Positions 45,711 to 52,619 of a DNA stretch of 52,619 nucleotides are shown here, piece after piece; position 1 is the stretch's first letter, and each line of letters starts with the position of its first letter. The stretch is from Prevotellaceae bacterium (GTDB lineage Bacteria; Bacteroidota; Bacteroidia; Bacteroidales; Bacteroidaceae), in NCBI GenBank assembly GCA_028726625.1, contig JAQYPT010000095.1, positions 1-52,619 of the forward strand, read 5' to 3'. Both the position numbers and the translations under genes were made by a program. The notes beneath the pieces were generated by a model. That model was not told the origin of the DNA, did not search any database, and saw nothing but the letters and a program-made list of their open reading frames with translations.

Positions 45711-46859
45711 ATGGCGATAATTAGATGTCCGGAGTGCGGCCACCAAATCAGTGACCGAGCACCCGTTTGTCCCTCTTGTGGGGTTGAAATTGCTGATAGA
45801 GTGACCCGTTGCACGCAATGTGGCGAAGTTTATTTTAATGATTTGCACGAATGTCCAAACTGCCACCATGCCAATATGAACTATCGCGATGATACATCTC
45901 CGGTTCATGAACAGGCTATAGAGCTAAATGAAGAGCCTACAACCATGGCGGACACAACGCCTCCGGCAACCAACGGAGACATGCAACGTCCCAAGAAGAA
46001 ACACACCACTTTAATAATAGCTTTCATCATAGCCGTCATCGCATGTGGAGTGGGCTATTATTTCTATCACAACGCACAAATGAAAGAAGAGCTGGAGGCT
46101 TACGAGTTTGCTGCCAAGAGCGAAGATCCCATCGTGCTTCAAGACTATCTTGACCGCTACAAGGACGCACCCATGGCACACAGAGACTCCATACACGTTC
46201 GCTTGACGACCATCCAGCAAATGGATAGCGAATGGACCGATGCTTGGGTGAGCAACTCAAAAACAGCTCTGGAAGATTATCTTGACAAGCATCCCGACTC
46301 TGAACACCGTGCAGAAGCCATGCGCAAGATTGACTCGTTGGACTGGGTGGCTGCCAGTTCGGCCAACAGTGTGGACGCATACCAGTTCTACCTGGAAGAC
46401 CATCCCAACGGTGCGTATGTAGACGATGCTAAAGATGGCATCAAAACAATCAACGCACAGACCGTACAACCAGAGGAAAGAGCCATGTTAAGCTCGCTGT
46501 TTAAACAGTTCTTTCAGAGCATCAACGCAAAAGACGAGAATGGTTTGACCAGCACGGTCAGTCCTGTCATCAGTTCTTTCCTGGGTAAAGTGGATGCGAA
46601 TAAAAATGATGTCATCACTTTTTTACACAAACTATACAACCAGGAGGTTGCCAGCATGTCATGGCATCTGCTCAATGATTACAAAATTGACAAGAAAGAA
46701 ATCGGTGACGAACAATACGAATACACCGTGAATTTCTCTGCAGACCAAGATGTTGACAAGGTGGATGATACGCAGCAAACCATGCATTATCGCATCAAAG
46801 CCAAGGTAAATCCTGACGGGAAAATCGCAGAGTTCAACATGACTCGCATCATTCAGTAG
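45711..46859 (+). CDS. Zinc-ribbon membrane protein with TPR-like repeats
   Basis: The 382-residue protein begins with two zinc ribbons (C6, C9, C20, C23 and C34, C37, C48, C51). A flexible acidic linker follows, then a membrane helix (about 100-118, LIIAFIIAVIACGVGYYFY), so the ribbons face the cytoplasm. Outside are three repeats of about 40 residues (LQDYLDRYKDAPMAHRDSI, LEDYLDKHPDSEHRAEAM, YQFYLEDHPNGAYVDDA) of tetratricopeptide character. A C-terminal alpha/beta domain, possibly NTF2-like, ends the chain. The layout suggests a sensor or scaffold spanning the inner membrane. The ATG at 45711 is chosen because the longer frame overlaps the GH25 stop and lacks conserved residues. Function unknown. 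Confidence 0.82.
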   Translation: MAIIRCPECGHQISDRAPVCPSCGVEIADRVTRCTQCGEVYFNDLHECPNCHHANMNYRDDTSPVHEQAIELNEEPTTMADTTPPATNGDMQRPKKKHTTLIIAFIIAVIACGVGYYFYHNAQMKEELEAYEFAAKSEDPIVLQDYLDRYKDAPMAHRDSIHVRLTTIQQMDSEWTDAWVSNSKTALEDYLDKHPDSEHRAEAMRKIDSLDWVAASSANSVDAYQFYLEDHPNGAYVDDAKDGIKTINAQTVQPEERAMLSSLFKQFFQSINAKDENGLTSTVSPVISSFLGKVDANKNDVITFLHKLYNQEVASMSWHLLNDYKIDKKEIGDEQYEYTVNFSADQDVDKVDDTQQTMHYRIKAKVNPDGKIAEFNMTRIIQ

Positions 46860-46895
46860 TTCATAGAAAGACCGTAGCAAGGTTATTTGAAAAAT

Positions 46896-46945
46896 AAAAC
46901 CATTGAGCGAGGTTCCCCCTACTGGCTCAATGGTTTTTGTTTTGT
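46896..46945. terminator. Bidirectional terminator between convergent genes
   Basis: AAAACCATTGAGC (46896-46908) and GCTCAATGGTTTT (46925-46937) form a perfect 13-bp stem with a 16-base loop. A T-run (TTTTTGTTTTG) follows on the plus strand, and A-rich sequence precedes it. It fits both the zinc-ribbon gene and the convergent GH73 gene. Confidence 0.85.
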
Positions 46946-46973
46946 TGTTGTCAGCCGTGCAAACTGACTTGTC

Positions 46974-47891
46974 CTAATATACTCTCACAACGTCACCGAC
47001 GTGGATGGTATGGTCGGGAGTAAAATCATTCAACTTGTATAAACTGGACAGACGCATACCATAAATCTGCGCGATGATATACAAGCTCTCTCCGTTCTTG
47101 ACAACATGCGGACGATTCTTGAAAGCTTTCGGTGCTCTTTTCCGCTTTTTCTTCAGGAAAATGATTTCGCCTTCTGTCAAAGCATCATCTTTATCTCGTT
47201 CGTTGTACTTAGCTATCTTTTTGTACGACACGCCTATTTCCTCGCCAATCAGCTTGAAGGTGTCGCCGCGACGAGCCCGGATATAATAATTCTTGTTGAA
47301 GATTGCGATAGGATGCAGAGGCTTTGCCTGGTTAACTACTGTTTGATTGCCAGAATATTCAACCATGGCGTGATCGTACGATTTGGCACTGTCGTAGACA
47401 TAAAGCTTGTAAAGCTCAATCAATTCGATGAGTTTATAAGCATATCGCGGGTTGGTTGCATAGCCACAGGCTTTCAAACCATGTGCCCATCCACGGTAAT
47501 CTTGCATGGAAAGGCTAAACAACCTGCGGTAACGACTGCTGTTCACAAGGAATTTACTATGGTCTTCAAAACTATGAAGGGGATGATCGTATGCGCGAAA
47601 ACATTCGCCCAAAGCGTCATCATCCCCAGCAATAGTACGCCCAGTCCAATCATGACACTTGATTCCGAAATGGTTATTGCCCAGTCGTGCCAACCTACTT
47701 CGCCCCGCTCCACTCTCAAAAACAGCCTGAGCCAAGGTAATACTCGCTGGGATTCGGTATTGAAGCATCTCCCGAATAGCCAAATCTTTGTATTGATTGA
47801 TGTAGAGTTGATAGGTCTGGTTCCATCTCATCTGGGCCCATGATGCCATAGATGAAATTGAAAAGAGGAATATAATCGCAATTTTATTCAT
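46974..47891 (-). CDS. GH73 glucosaminidase with two LysM domains
   Basis: Secreted peptidoglycan hydrolase, 305 residues from the ATG at 47891. A signal peptide (IAIIFLFSISSMASWAQ) is followed by a GH73 domain (about 25-160) with TLAQAVFESGAGRSRLA, which carries the catalytic glutamate, and NNHFGIKCHDW. HGLKACGYATNPRYAYKLIE completes the family pattern. Two LysM peptidoglycan-binding modules follow: YIRARRGDTFKLIGEEIGV and HVVKNGESLYIIAQIYG. An upstream start at 47912 overlaps the promoter and is rejected, and 47897 remains possible. It lies convergent to the GH25/zinc-ribbon pair, making this a small cell-wall cluster. Confidence 0.92.
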   Translation of the reverse strand: MNKIAIIFLFSISSMASWAQMRWNQTYQLYINQYKDLAIREMLQYRIPASITLAQAVFESGAGRSRLARLGNNHFGIKCHDWTGRTIAGDDDALGECFRAYDHPLHSFEDHSKFLVNSSRYRRLFSLSMQDYRGWAHGLKACGYATNPRYAYKLIELIELYKLYVYDSAKSYDHAMVEYSGNQTVVNQAKPLHPIAIFNKNYYIRARRGDTFKLIGEEIGVSYKKIAKYNERDKDDALTEGEIIFLKKKRKRAPKAFKNRPHVVKNGESLYIIAQIYGMRLSSLYKLNDFTPDHTIHVGDVVRVY

Positions 47892-47909
47892 GAACATTAA
47901 AATGTTAGA

Positions 47910-47941
47910 CAAAGTTACATAAATTCATAAAAAAAGCACAA
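47910..47941 (-). promoter_or_regulatory. Promoter of the GH73-LysM gene
   Basis: On the minus strand, TTG (47939-47941), 21 bases, then TAACTTTG (47910-47917). This fixes the start codon downstream of 47905. Confidence 0.6.
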
Positions 47942-47970
47942 TGGATTGGTGTACGTTTAATAATTATTAG

Positions 47971-47978
47971 TAATTTTG
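47971..47978 (+). promoter_or_regulatory. -7 element of the folK-like operon, leaderless arrangement
   Basis: TAATTTTG ends 5 bases before the ATG at 47984. A TTG at 47946-47948 lies 22 bases upstream. As with the GH25 gene, the transcript should begin at or next to the start codon. Confidence 0.55.
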
Positions 47979-47983
47979 TACAA

Positions 47984-48361
47984 ATGGACAGCAAACAAGT
48001 CATCTTGGCATTGGGAACAAATGTCAACCAAGAGCGCAACATAAGACAAGTCAGGCGGCTATTGGTTGACACTTGGCCTGACATGAAGTTCACTACACCG
48101 AAGTGGACACAGCCCATTGGTATGCCATCAGACCTATTTTACAACTGTTTGGCATACACAAAGGTGGAAGAATCCCTTGAAGAACTCACCGAAAAGGTGA
48201 AAAACATGGAACGTATATGTGGAAACACAGGGGCTGAAAGGTCGCTTAATCGCATCCAAATGGACATAGACATCTTGCTGTATGGCGACAAAAAGCTGCA
48301 CAAAGACGACTGGCAACGCGACTATATACAAGAGTTGATGAACGAAATTGATTTATTTTAA
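47984..48361 (+). CDS. Short HPPK-like protein (FolK family)
   Basis: Resembles 6-hydroxymethyl-7,8-dihydropterin pyrophosphokinase, the folate-pathway enzyme. The start VILALGTNVNQERNIRQVRR and the signature ERSLNRIQMDIDILLYGD, with the two metal-binding aspartates, are visible. The protein is only 125 residues against about 160 in E. coli. It stops after WQRDYIQELMNEIDLF and so lacks the usual C-terminal VPH...NRxFxLxPL segment with its ATP-binding histidine and arginine. It may be a shortened but active form, as similar short proteins exist in Bacteroidetes, or a paralogue with another role. It is first in an operon with the M64 peptidase, 10 bases downstream. Confidence 0.75.
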   Translation: MDSKQVILALGTNVNQERNIRQVRRLLVDTWPDMKFTTPKWTQPIGMPSDLFYNCLAYTKVEESLEELTEKVKNMERICGNTGAERSLNRIQMDIDILLYGDKKLHKDDWQRDYIQELMNEIDLF

Positions 48362-48371
48362 GCATTGAACA

Positions 48372-49628
48372 ATGAACATTCAAACCTTCCTAACCCATGT
48401 GATTCCGTGTATTTTGTGCCTATTCATGTCGGCAAACGTGAATGCGCAGGACTTCAATACGGCATTTTCGGACAGCACACTGCGCATTGATTATATATTT
48501 TCAGGCAATGCGAACCAGCAACACATTGCCATCGATCAATTGAATGTCATACCCCGATGGTACGGAAAAAAACAACGGTTGGCCGAATTACCCATGGAAG
48601 GAAACGGCCAAATAACCGTCTGCGACCACCACACAAAGCGCATACTATACCGTAATTCGTTTTCTACGTTGTTTCAAGAATGGCTCACTTACGATGAAGC
48701 CAAGCACACAAGCAGGGCTTTCGAGAATGTATTTCTCGTTCCGATGCCTAAGGACACCGTTGACATTACGGTGACACTGAATGACAACAGGCGTGAGACG
48801 ATGACCCAACTGACACACACGGTAGCACCAAGCGACATCTTGATTAAGCACATCGGAGAACGAAACAGCACTCCATTTGAAACGCTACAGACGGCTCAAG
48901 ACACCTCCCGTTGCATCCACATCGCCTTCTTGGCAGAGGGATACCGTTCTACCGAAATGGACATCTTCCTAAAAGATGCCGCCGAAGCCACCGAGGCGTT
49001 GTTTGCGCATGAGCCTTTTAAGGCCATGAGAAACAGGTTCAACATTATAGCAGTCAAAGCTCCTTCGGCAGACAGTGGTACCAGTGAGCCTTCTAAAGGC
49101 CTGTGGAAGAACACCGCTCTGCACTCGCACTTTGACACGTTTTATAGCAACCGTTATCTTACTACATTGCGGTTGAAGGCCGTACACGACTGGCTGGCAG
49201 GACTTCCATACGAACATATCATCATCTTGGTGAACACCCATCAGTACGGTGGCGGCGGTATTCTCAACTCATACAACTTATCAATGACCCATCATCCGTC
49301 GTTCAAACCTGTTGTCGTACATGAGTTTGGCCATAGCTTTGCAGGACTTGCCGACGAATATGCTTACGATTTTGAGGAAATCCCCATGTATCCGCCTGAC
49401 GTAGAACCATGGGAACAAAACATCACAACCAAGGTTAAGTTTTCTGATAAATGGCAAGACATGATGGGAAAAGTACCTTCTGTGGGACTGATAGAAGGTG
49501 CTGGCTACTCGCTGAAAGGCATTTTCCGCGCATCACACGATTGTAGAATGCGCACAAATGACACACCCGAGTTCTGTCCTGTGTGTCAACGAGCCATCCA
49601 ACGCGTTATTGATTTCTACACAAAATGA
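48372..49628 (+). CDS. Secreted M64 family metallopeptidase (IgA peptidase M64)
   Basis: The 418-residue protein belongs to peptidase family M64, found mostly in gut and oral Bacteroidetes and in some clostridia, with an IgA-cleaving member described. It has a signal peptide (VIPCILCLFMSANVNAQ). An N-terminal beta-rich domain (about 25-150) precedes the catalytic domain with IHIAFLAEGYRSTEMDIF. The zinc site is H317-EFG-H321 in VVHEFGHSFAGLADEY, with the third ligand just downstream. The C-terminus has CRMRTNDTPEFCPVCQRAI, a conserved cysteine motif. It is followed after 10 bases by a TPR gene. IgA cleavage is only a family-level possibility here. Confidence 0.92.
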   Translation: MNIQTFLTHVIPCILCLFMSANVNAQDFNTAFSDSTLRIDYIFSGNANQQHIAIDQLNVIPRWYGKKQRLAELPMEGNGQITVCDHHTKRILYRNSFSTLFQEWLTYDEAKHTSRAFENVFLVPMPKDTVDITVTLNDNRRETMTQLTHTVAPSDILIKHIGERNSTPFETLQTAQDTSRCIHIAFLAEGYRSTEMDIFLKDAAEATEALFAHEPFKAMRNRFNIIAVKAPSADSGTSEPSKGLWKNTALHSHFDTFYSNRYLTTLRLKAVHDWLAGLPYEHIIILVNTHQYGGGGILNSYNLSMTHHPSFKPVVVHEFGHSFAGLADEYAYDFEEIPMYPPDVEPWEQNITTKVKFSDKWQDMMGKVPSVGLIEGAGYSLKGIFRASHDCRMRTNDTPEFCPVCQRAIQRVIDFYTK

Positions 49629-49638
49629 GGAACATAGC

Positions 49639-50283
49639 ATGAAGCCGAGGCACTATCTGATGATTGGGTTGGCCACCCTCGTGTTATTGTTTGGGCAAAA
49701 CAGCCCGGTAGATGCCATTCACAACCGCCCCATCAATGACAAAGACCGACTGAACATGGCGCTGGAATACTTTCAAAGTGAGAAGTATCACGAGGCTCTT
49801 TTGCTGTTCCATAAGCTTGACCAGGAATACCTTCTCAACCAACGTTATAAGGCTTACATCGGCGTGTGCTACTATCATCTATGGAAATACGATCAGGCAT
49901 GCCTGTATCTTGACTCAGTTATGTCGAGCATCACCATTTTCGCACCTCACGAACAATCGGTCTATTATTATGCCAACGCTGAAAGTCACTTTCAATTAAA
50001 ACAATACCAAGCCGCCATCCCATGCTATGAAAAGATGCTGAACGTGTGCCATGACAACGAAAAAGCCGATGCCCTCTACCGTCTTGGATTCTGTTATCTG
50101 TTCAAGAAGGATTGGGAAAATGCACTTGAGTATTTTGAAAGCGCACGCTCCTACTATCAACATTACGGATACAAACGTGGGTTGAAATACCGTATGACAC
50201 AGATTGAAAACATGATCAACGGCTGCAAGCAGCAAACAGACCAATCAACAGACACCGCATTACCAAGCGATAGCATCAAGTGA
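49639..50283 (+). CDS. Secreted TPR repeat protein
   Basis: The 214-residue protein has a signal peptide or membrane anchor (YLMIGLATLVLLFGQ). At least four tetratricopeptide repeats follow (for example NMALEYFQSEKYHEALLLFHKL, split here across residues 38-59, then YYANAESHFQLKQYQAAIPC and YRLGFCYLFKKDWENALEYF). TPRs mediate protein binding, probably in the periplasm, with a partner that is unknown. The ATG at 49639 is chosen because the longer frame lies inside the M64 gene. It is co-transcribed with that peptidase, so a shared role is possible. Confidence 0.85.
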   Translation: MKPRHYLMIGLATLVLLFGQNSPVDAIHNRPINDKDRLNMALEYFQSEKYHEALLLFHKLDQEYLLNQRYKAYIGVCYYHLWKYDQACLYLDSVMSSITIFAPHEQSVYYYANAESHFQLKQYQAAIPCYEKMLNVCHDNEKADALYRLGFCYLFKKDWENALEYFESARSYYQHYGYKRGLKYRMTQIENMINGCKQQTDQSTDTALPSDSIK

Positions 50284-50345
50284 AGCACGGCACAAGCGGC
50301 AAGAAAAAATAACTTGTCACCTTTCTGTGCTTTACATTTTTTTAG

Positions 50346-50353
50346 TAACTTTG
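50346..50353 (+). promoter_or_regulatory. -7 element of the xpt-permease operon
   Basis: TAACTTTG matches TAnnTTTG, 26 bases before the xpt start at 50380. No purine riboswitch was recognised in the short leader. Confidence 0.55.
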
Positions 50354-50379
50354 CATGCATTATTTTTATAATGCAAAAG

Positions 50380-50958
50380 ATGAAAACATTAATAGACCGC
50401 ATTCTGAAAGATGGCAAATGCTATCCTGGTGGCATACTGAAAGTAGATAAATTTATCAACCACCAGATGGATCCCAACCTCATGAAAGCCATCGCCATCG
50501 AATTCATCAAGCGTTACGCCTCAACGGAAATCAACAAAATCTTGACCATCGAAGCCTCGGGCATTGCTCCCGCCATCGTTATGGGGTTACTTTTGGACCT
50601 TCCGGTGGTATTCGCCAAGAAGAAAAAGCCGTCAACGATGGACAACATCTTATCCACCACGGTCTTCTCATTCACCAAACAGCGTGAATATAACGTCGTT
50701 ATCAGCAAGGATTATCTGACACCCAACGACAAGGTTGTTTTCATTGACGACTTCCTGGCCTATGGAAATGCCGCCAAAGGAATCATCGACCTATGCCGGC
50801 AGGCCGGTGCAGAACTGGTTGGGATGGGCTTCATCATTGAAAAAACCTTCCAACATGGACGTGACGGGATTGAAGCTGAAGGCGTTAGATGTGAATCGTT
50901 GGCCATGATTGAATCGCTGGACGATTGCCAAATCAAATTAAAAAACATCGAAAAGTAA
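50380..50958 (+). CDS. xpt: Xanthine phosphoribosyltransferase
   Basis: Salvages xanthine to XMP with PRPP. From the ATG at 50380 the protein is 192 residues and lines up with B. subtilis Xpt: [12 protein letters not shown] at the start, [39 protein letters not shown], then the PRPP motif [15 protein letters not shown] and [16 protein letters not shown]. An ATG three codons upstream (50371) is possible. It is 29 bases ahead of a nucleobase permease, as in xpt-pbuX pairs elsewhere, which supports the substrate call. Confidence 0.95.
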   Translation: MKTLIDRILKDGKCYPGGILKVDKFINHQMDPNLMKAIAIEFIKRYASTEINKILTIEASGIAPAIVMGLLLDLPVVFAKKKKPSTMDNILSTTVFSFTKQREYNVVISKDYLTPNDKVVFIDDFLAYGNAAKGIIDLCRQAGAELVGMGFIIEKTFQHGRDGIEAEGVRCESLAMIESLDDCQIKLKNIEK

Positions 50959-50987
50959 CCATTTCCCTATTAATTGCACGCTATAAA

Positions 50988-52358
50988 ATGAACACAACAA
51001 AACAAGAACAAGCAAGGTCAAAGTCGACAGACTTGATTTATGGCCTTCATGACCGACCGGCTCTCCGAGAAAGTATTTTTGCCGCACTGCAGCACTTGCT
51101 GGCCATCTTCGTAGCCATCATCACCCCACCGCTGATTATTTCGAATGCCCTTAATTTTGATTTGGAAACAACAGGATTCTTGGTTTCCATGTCATTGTTC
51201 GTTTCTGGCGTCGCCACATTCATACAATGTCACCGCATTGGTCCCATTGGTACAGGACTCTTGTGTATCCAAGGCACCAGCTTCTCCTTCATAGGCCCCA
51301 TTATTGGAGCTGGCATGCTTGGCATGGTAGGTGGCAAGTTGAACACCGAAATGGCTTTGTCCTATATATTTACCGCCTGCATGTTCGCCTCTGTTGTCGA
51401 AATGCTTGTGAGCCGCCTATTGAAGTACACACGCAAAATCATCACACCACTGGTCTCTGGCATCGTTGTCACGTTGATAGGTATGTCGCTGGTTAAAGCC
51501 GGAATCAACTCATGTGGTGGTGGTGCCGCTGCCGAAGCTGACGGGTCGTTCGGATCTCTGGTAAACCTTGGGTTGGCAGCACTGGTGTTGTTCAGCATCA
51601 TCATCTTCAATCGTTCCATCAACCGCTTTCTTCGAATGAGTTCAATCGTGCTGGGTCTCCTCATTGGGTGTATCGCTGCCTATTTCATGGGCATGATTCA
51701 CTTGGATTCCATTCAAAGCTATGGAGGATTTATCATTCCCGTCCCGTTCAAATACGGTTTCCGCTTTGACATATCGGCCCTGATATCTTTGGGACTGGTA
51801 TACCTCATAACGGCTATCGAAGCTTACGGAGACATCACGGCCAACTCGCTGATTTCCGGAGAACCCATCGAAGGTGAAGTGTTTGAGAGAAGAGCATCGG
51901 GCGGCATTCTGGCCGATGGTTTCAACTCCATGTTGGCCGCTGTGTTCAACTCTTTCCCCAATTCAATCTTCGCACAGAACAATGGAATGATTCAATTGAC
52001 AGGCATTGCCAGCCGCTATGTGGGCTACTACATTGCCGGAGCGCTGGTTGTCTTAGGACTGTTCCCAGTTGTTGGATTGGTGTTTTCCTTAATTCCGGCT
52101 CCGGTACTCGGTGGCGCCACGCTGCTGATGTTTGGAACTGTGGCTGCCGCAGGCATCAAAATCATCGCATCAACTCAAATCAACCGGAAGGCAGTATTGG
52201 TGATGGCCATCAGCTTTGCACTGGGACTTAGCGTAGAAATGGTCCCTGGTATACTGGATCACATGCCAGAAACCATCAAAAATATCTTTTCTTCGGGCAT
52301 TACGACAGGTGGACTAACGGCCATCCTGACAAATGCATTCATTAAGATTAAAGAATAG
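50988..52358 (+). CDS. NCS2 family xanthine/uracil permease
   Basis: Inner-membrane nucleobase:cation symporter of the NAT/NCS2 family, 456 residues with many membrane helices. Family features are ALQHLLAIFVAIITPPLI near the start, the long PIGTGLLCIQGTSFSF segment, SLGLVYLITAIEAYGDITA in the middle, and the family motif region NSIFAQNNGMIQLTGIASR. Pairing with xpt points to xanthine or another purine as substrate. The frame is open to 50925 inside xpt, but 50988 gives a normal N-terminus. The gene is last in its operon. A repeat array and an insertion sequence lie downstream. Confidence 0.93.
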   Translation: MNTTKQEQARSKSTDLIYGLHDRPALRESIFAALQHLLAIFVAIITPPLIISNALNFDLETTGFLVSMSLFVSGVATFIQCHRIGPIGTGLLCIQGTSFSFIGPIIGAGMLGMVGGKLNTEMALSYIFTACMFASVVEMLVSRLLKYTRKIITPLVSGIVVTLIGMSLVKAGINSCGGGAAAEADGSFGSLVNLGLAALVLFSIIIFNRSINRFLRMSSIVLGLLIGCIAAYFMGMIHLDSIQSYGGFIIPVPFKYGFRFDISALISLGLVYLITAIEAYGDITANSLISGEPIEGEVFERRASGGILADGFNSMLAAVFNSFPNSIFAQNNGMIQLTGIASRYVGYYIAGALVVLGLFPVVGLVFSLIPAPVLGGATLLMFGTVAAAGIKIIASTQINRKAVLVMAISFALGLSVEMVPGILDHMPETIKNIFSSGITTGGLTAILTNAFIKIKE

Positions 52359-52416
52359 ATTATCCCCGAACATTCACTCAACCGGAACGCATCGTAACTG
52401 TATCATATTCAAGATA

Positions 52417-52472
52417 ATATGTAGATTGCTGCGCAAGCGCATGCATATTGGAATGGAAACTCATTGCTATTG
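52417..52472. repeat. 22-bp-phased intergenic array, locus 5
   Basis: Units start at 52417, 52439 and 52461, exactly 22 bp apart: ATATGTAGATTG, GCATGCATATTG, TCATTGCTATTG. The next unit would be due at 52483, which is where the insertion-sequence end seems to begin. Confidence 0.7.
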
Positions 52473-52482
52473 GCAACCAAAG

Positions 52483-52619
52483 TGTCTTATACTGAAATAG
52501 CTTGACACATAATCAAACTCAAAAAAAGTAAAAAAACATGACGAAATCAAGTAAAAGAAGAGAGTTTAGTGATGCGTTCAAGCTGCAAGTGTTAAGTGAA
52601 TATTTTTCTGGCGGCGGTT
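52483..52619 (+). mobile_element. Left end of an insertion sequence (IS3-like), cut by the window
   Basis: From 52483 the sequence TGTCTTATACTGAAATAG continues with CTTGACAC and resembles the terminal repeat of Bacteroidetes insertion sequences. It is followed after about 30 bases by a transposase-like start. The right end lies outside the window, so target-site duplication cannot be checked. Confidence 0.6.
52538..52619 (+). CDS. Transposase OrfA-like, 5' part only
   Basis: Partial frame beginning at the ATG at 52538 and running off the window. The 27 residues include RREFSDAFKLQVLSEYFSGG, the start of the helix-turn-helix of IS3-family OrfA proteins, where the usual pattern is R-x-F-S-x-E-F-K-x-x-V. 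Too short for a firm family call. Confidence 0.7.
   Translation, partial: MTKSSKRREFSDAFKLQVLSEYFSGGG

Noticed and set aside
50284..50379. Purine riboswitch ahead of xpt
   Set aside because: The leader after the -7 element is only about 20 bases, and no aptamer core was seen.
1..52619. tRNA or rRNA genes
   Set aside because: No T-loop sequence with a matching acceptor stem, and no rRNA-like block, was found on either strand by eye.

Overview
The window is chromosomal DNA from a Bacteroidales bacterium, most likely a Prevotella-like member of the Prevotellaceae. The evidence is a SusC/SusD outer-membrane pair, a fused LpxC/FabZ protein, Bacteroidetes-type promoters (TTTG, about 19-20 nt, TAnnTTTG), little use of Shine-Dalgarno sites, and Bacteroidetes versions of PurM, AroE, PhoH and DUF4954. 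The species cannot be fixed from sequence reading alone. No tRNA, rRNA or CRISPR array was seen.

Layout. (1) 1-7600: a four-gene polysaccharide utilization locus, susC-like, susD-like, susE-like lipoprotein and GH76 alpha-1,6-mannanase-like lipoprotein, ending at a clear intrinsic terminator and suggesting use of alpha-mannan. A divergent promoter at its left edge serves a gene outside the window. (2) 7832-10330: an RlmD-type 23S rRNA methyltransferase and a type I L-asparaginase. (3) 10533-14998, minus strand: an amino-sugar operon of secreted GH20 hexosaminidase, NagB, and an unusual protein fusing a catalytically degenerate NagB-like domain to a PIG-L deacetylase domain. An intrinsic terminator lies between the last two genes. 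(4) 15768-25183: hflX, a DUF4954 beta-helix protein, an M16 protease, class I fumarase, a small secreted protein, and a DUF5715 protein on the minus strand. (5) 25338-31232: phoH, purC, menG, aroE, purM and prfA, all on the plus strand. (6) 31578-41092: pyrF, the lipid A genes lpxD, lpxC/fabZ and lpxA, then miaA, a class A PBP, and a PIF1-like helicase with a TPR-like tail that overlaps the PBP gene by one base. (7) 41267-43471, minus strand: a histone-tailed winged-helix protein and aspS. (8) 44316-52358: a small acidic protein, GH25 muramidase, a zinc-ribbon membrane protein, GH73-LysM amidase-like hydrolase (minus), a short FolK-like protein, M64 peptidase, a TPR protein, xpt and a nucleobase permease. 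(9) 52483-52619: the left end of an insertion sequence.

The most unusual signal is not a gene. Five intergenic regions (near 7.6, 15.4, 31.4, 43.9 and 52.4 kb) carry short arrays of a degenerate unit resembling GCATnnAnATTG, phased at 22 bp and exactly so in most cases. The spacing is about two helical turns, and no feature class I know explains it. Other points of note are the NagB/PIG-L fusion with its lost NagB active site, several long inverted repeats between genes, and promoters placed so close to start codons that the transcripts should be leaderless.
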